Positions 14,038 to 15,167 of a stretch of DNA of 15,167 nt are shown here, piece after piece. How positions within the stretch are numbered: position 1 is the stretch's first letter; every line of letters starts with the position of its first letter. This stretch comes from CAVPGH01 sp046726955 (GTDB lineage: Bacteria > Acidobacteriota > Vicinamibacteria > Fen-336), in the NCBI GenBank assembly GCA_046726955.1, contig JBKPBQ010000346.1, positions 1-15,167 of the forward strand. Direction: 5' to 3'. The position numbers and the translations under genes were made by a program. The notes under the pieces are model-generated. The model did no database searches and had not been told where the DNA came from. It saw only the letters and a list, made by a program, of their open reading frames with translations.

Positions 14038-14069
14038 GCGCGATTGTAGCGGCGGCCTCAAGTGCGCGA
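14037..14069 (-). promoter_or_regulatory. Leaderless-type -10 of the M19 gene between direct repeats
   Basis: On the minus strand TACAAT (complement of 14043-14048) lies five bases before ATG 14037, with no SD. TCGCGCA occurs twice in the same direction (complements of 14063-14069 and 14037-14043), 26 bases apart, enclosing the -10 region; the downstream copy runs into the start codon. The upstream copy lies partly in the 3' end of the FHA regulator gene, whose stop is at 14058-14060. No -35 is evident. Confidence 0.45.
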
Positions 14070-14714
14070 CCGCCTCGTCTCCGTGGACCCTCGCGCCCGG
14101 AAGACGCGGTACGTCATCTTCACCGAGCCCAGCTCGATCTGGTCGCCGCCCTCCAGCTCCGTCGGCTTGTCGATGCGCCGGCCGGAGACGGCCGTCCCGT
14201 TCTTGCTCCCGAGGTCCTCGATCGTGACCTTGCCGTCCGTGACGACGATGCGCGCGTGACGGCGGGACACGCTGGCCGAGTCGATCATCACGACGGCATC
14301 GTCGCTCCGGCCCAGGAGGTTCTCGCCCTCGTGGAGGGCGATCTCGCGCCGGCCCCATTCCAGGCGGCAGACGATCCCTTTTACCGGCTCGCGACGCCGC
14401 CCGCCTTCCTCCTCGGCCTCGCCGCAGAAGGCGTAGCCGAAGCCGCGGACGTTGCGGATGAACCGCGGCCGGCTCTCGTCGTCGCCGAGGGCGGCCCGTA
14501 GCTCCGCCACGACCCGACGCAGGCTGGTGTCGGCGACGTAGGTCTTCGGCCAGAGCCGGTCGCGGAGGTCCTCCCGCCTCACGGCATCGGGCCGGCGCTC
14601 CAGCAGGGCGAGCAGGGCGGCAAAGGCCTTCGGGGAGAGCGGGACGGGCCCCGCCGGGCCGCGGAGCTCGCGGCGCCCCTCGTCGAACGCGAAGTCGCCG
14701 AAGAGGACCCTCAC
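14058..14714 (-). CDS. OmpR/CadC-type winged-helix DNA-binding domain fused to an FHA domain
   Basis: The product has 218 residues from GTG 14714; TTG 14726 would add four and cannot be excluded (an in-frame TGA lies just before it; neither has an SD). The N-terminal part is a Trans_reg_C winged helix: 'RVLFGDFAFDEGRRELRG' at the start, 'REDLRDRLWP', 'TSLRRVVAELRAAL' as recognition helix, 'RPRFIRNVRGFGYAF' as wing. A charged linker leads to an FHA domain with 'ENLLGRSDDAVVMID' (Gly135-Arg136), 'SVSRRHARI' (Ser150 to His153), and 'IEDLGSKNGTAV' (Asn172-Gly173), the residues that recognise phosphothreonine. There is no receiver or BTAD domain. It is probably a transcription factor controlled by binding a Ser/Thr-phosphorylated partner. 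Candidate targets are M19 just downstream and the divergent gene at 14848. Confidence 0.85.
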   Translation of the reverse strand: MRVLFGDFAFDEGRRELRGPAGPVPLSPKAFAALLALLERRPDAVRREDLRDRLWPKTYVADTSLRRVVAELRAALGDDESRPRFIRNVRGFGYAFCGEAEEEGGRRREPVKGIVCRLEWGRREIALHEGENLLGRSDDAVVMIDSASVSRRHARIVVTDGKVTIEDLGSKNGTAVSGRRIDKPTELEGGDQIELGSVKMTYRVFRARGSTETRRSRT

Positions 14715-14847
14715 GGTTTCACGCAACCGTCACGAAGGGCGAACGCAACGGGAACCCTCCTCAGGGGGGTCAGGCCGACCTTGATTCTGACACGCGGGTT
14801 GAAGCCGGAAAGCGCCTGGCCAGGCGGCTCACCGAAAGGAGCCGCCA
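14715..14847. promoter_or_regulatory. Divergent intergenic region with hairpin and 14-base palindrome
   Basis: The region separates the FHA regulator from the rightward exported protein. ACCCTCC (14754-14760) and GGGGGGT (14764-14770) can pair as plus-strand RNA with one G-U pair around a TCA loop; there is no T-tract. CGCCTGG/CCAGGCG at 14813-14826 is a perfect 14-base palindrome located 22 bases before ATG 14848 and upstream of its SD, a plausible operator. TTGATT at 14781-14786 could be a -35 but no matching -10 follows. Confidence 0.4.
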
Positions 14848-15167
14848 ATGCAGTGGAAAGTCCTCGTCCTCGTCTGCGCTTCGTTCGTGCCTGCCCCCCC
14901 GACCGGCGCCGCCGAGCCCGCCGATACCGAGACCGCCCCCTTCCGGGTGCGGCTGCAGGACAACGAGGCCGCGCGGGCCTTCGAGCGCGCGCTCCGCGGC
15001 GCCGACGAGCGGCTCTCGCAGCCCGCCTGCCGCGCGGTCCTCGGCGACTTCCTCGACACCACGGGAACGAGCCTGCAGGAGCGGATGGAAGCCCAGGGCG
15101 TGTCGGAGCGCGCGTACCTCCGCCGCATCGTCTTCGCCGAGGATCGTCACCTCCGTAACTGCCGCAG
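14848..15167 (+). CDS. Exported protein of unknown function, 3' end cut off by window edge
   Basis: 106 residues are visible. Residues 1-22 (MQWKVLVLVCASFVPAPPTG) look like a Sec signal peptide, ending near 'GAA'. The mature part is rich in Arg, Glu and Ala, mostly helical: 'DNEAARAFERALRGADERL', then 'QPACRAVLGDFLDTTGTSLQ', 'ERMEAQGVSERAYLRRIVF' and 'AEDRHLRNCR' at the edge. Two cysteines, one in 'PAC' and one at the end, could form a disulfide in the periplasm. I do not recognise a characterised family. The start is well supported: AAAGGAG (14835-14841) is six bases before the ATG. It is divergent from the wHTH-FHA regulator across a region with a perfect palindrome, so regulation by that protein is possible. 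Confidence 0.75.
   Translation, partial: MQWKVLVLVCASFVPAPPTGAAEPADTETAPFRVRLQDNEAARAFERALRGADERLSQPACRAVLGDFLDTTGTSLQERMEAQGVSERAYLRRIVFAEDRHLRNCR

Noticed and set aside
14038..14358. N-terminal extension of the M19 frame to 14358
   Set aside because: The extra part overlaps the FHA domain in another frame and lacks family content; the Tat signal begins right after ATG 14037.
1..15167. Mobile elements, CRISPR arrays, tRNA or rRNA genes, defence systems
   Set aside because: I looked on both strands for transposase or integrase motifs, regularly spaced repeats, tRNA-like T-loop sequences and nuclease/toxin pairs, and saw none.

Overview
The window is very GC-rich (about 70% by eye), and the strong third-position bias produces long antisense shadow frames. 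Shine-Dalgarno (SD)-led and apparently leaderless genes are mixed. The gene types (exported amidohydrolases, Tat-exported flavoenzymes, an M19 dipeptidase, a winged-helix/FHA regulator, many small exported proteins) suggest an uncultured soil-type bacterium such as an Acidobacteriota or a similar high-GC lineage. That assignment is inference; no rRNA or marker gene is present. I see no tRNA, rRNA, CRISPR array, insertion sequence, phage gene or integrase.

Layout, left to right. A membrane protein fused to a spermidine-synthase-like domain runs leftward off the edge (1-1790). Divergent from it is a rightward block: an exported YtcJ-type amidohydrolase (1884-3623), a small NTF2/SnoaL-like protein (3720-4211), a Tat-exported sarcosine/N-methyltryptophan-oxidase-like flavoprotein (4222-5451) and an exported D-aminoacylase-family amidohydrolase (5452-7146, abutting the oxidase gene). 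Facing it is a leftward pair: an exported serine hydrolase (8332-9453) followed by a trans-sulfuration PLP enzyme (7136-8320). A flavin-reductase-like protein with a Tat-like leader (9504-10205) converges on a SAM methyltransferase (10217-11125). Divergent from that are an MBL-fold lipoprotein (11178-12188) and an exported DJ-1/PfpI protein (12220-12939). These converge on an M19 dipeptidase (12946-14037), which lies downstream of a winged-helix/FHA regulator (14058-14714). A partial small exported protein (14848 onward) leaves the right edge. No gap between genes exceeds 300 bases.

Most products carry export signals: Sec, lipoprotein, or twin-arginine on cofactor-bearing enzymes. The most coherent functional idea is an extracytoplasmic amino-acid or acyl-amino-acid salvage module: deacylase plus amino-acid oxidase in one operon, with an M19 dipeptidase nearby. 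The deacylase and the dipeptidase both lack the canonical N-terminal metal-binding histidines (HxH and HxD), with methionine in the first ligand position of each. The substrates are therefore open. A second recurring theme is the start region of several genes: a TANNNT-type -10 hexamer 5-8 bases before a start codon with no SD, in several cases flanked by perfect short inverted or direct repeats whose downstream arm touches the start codon.
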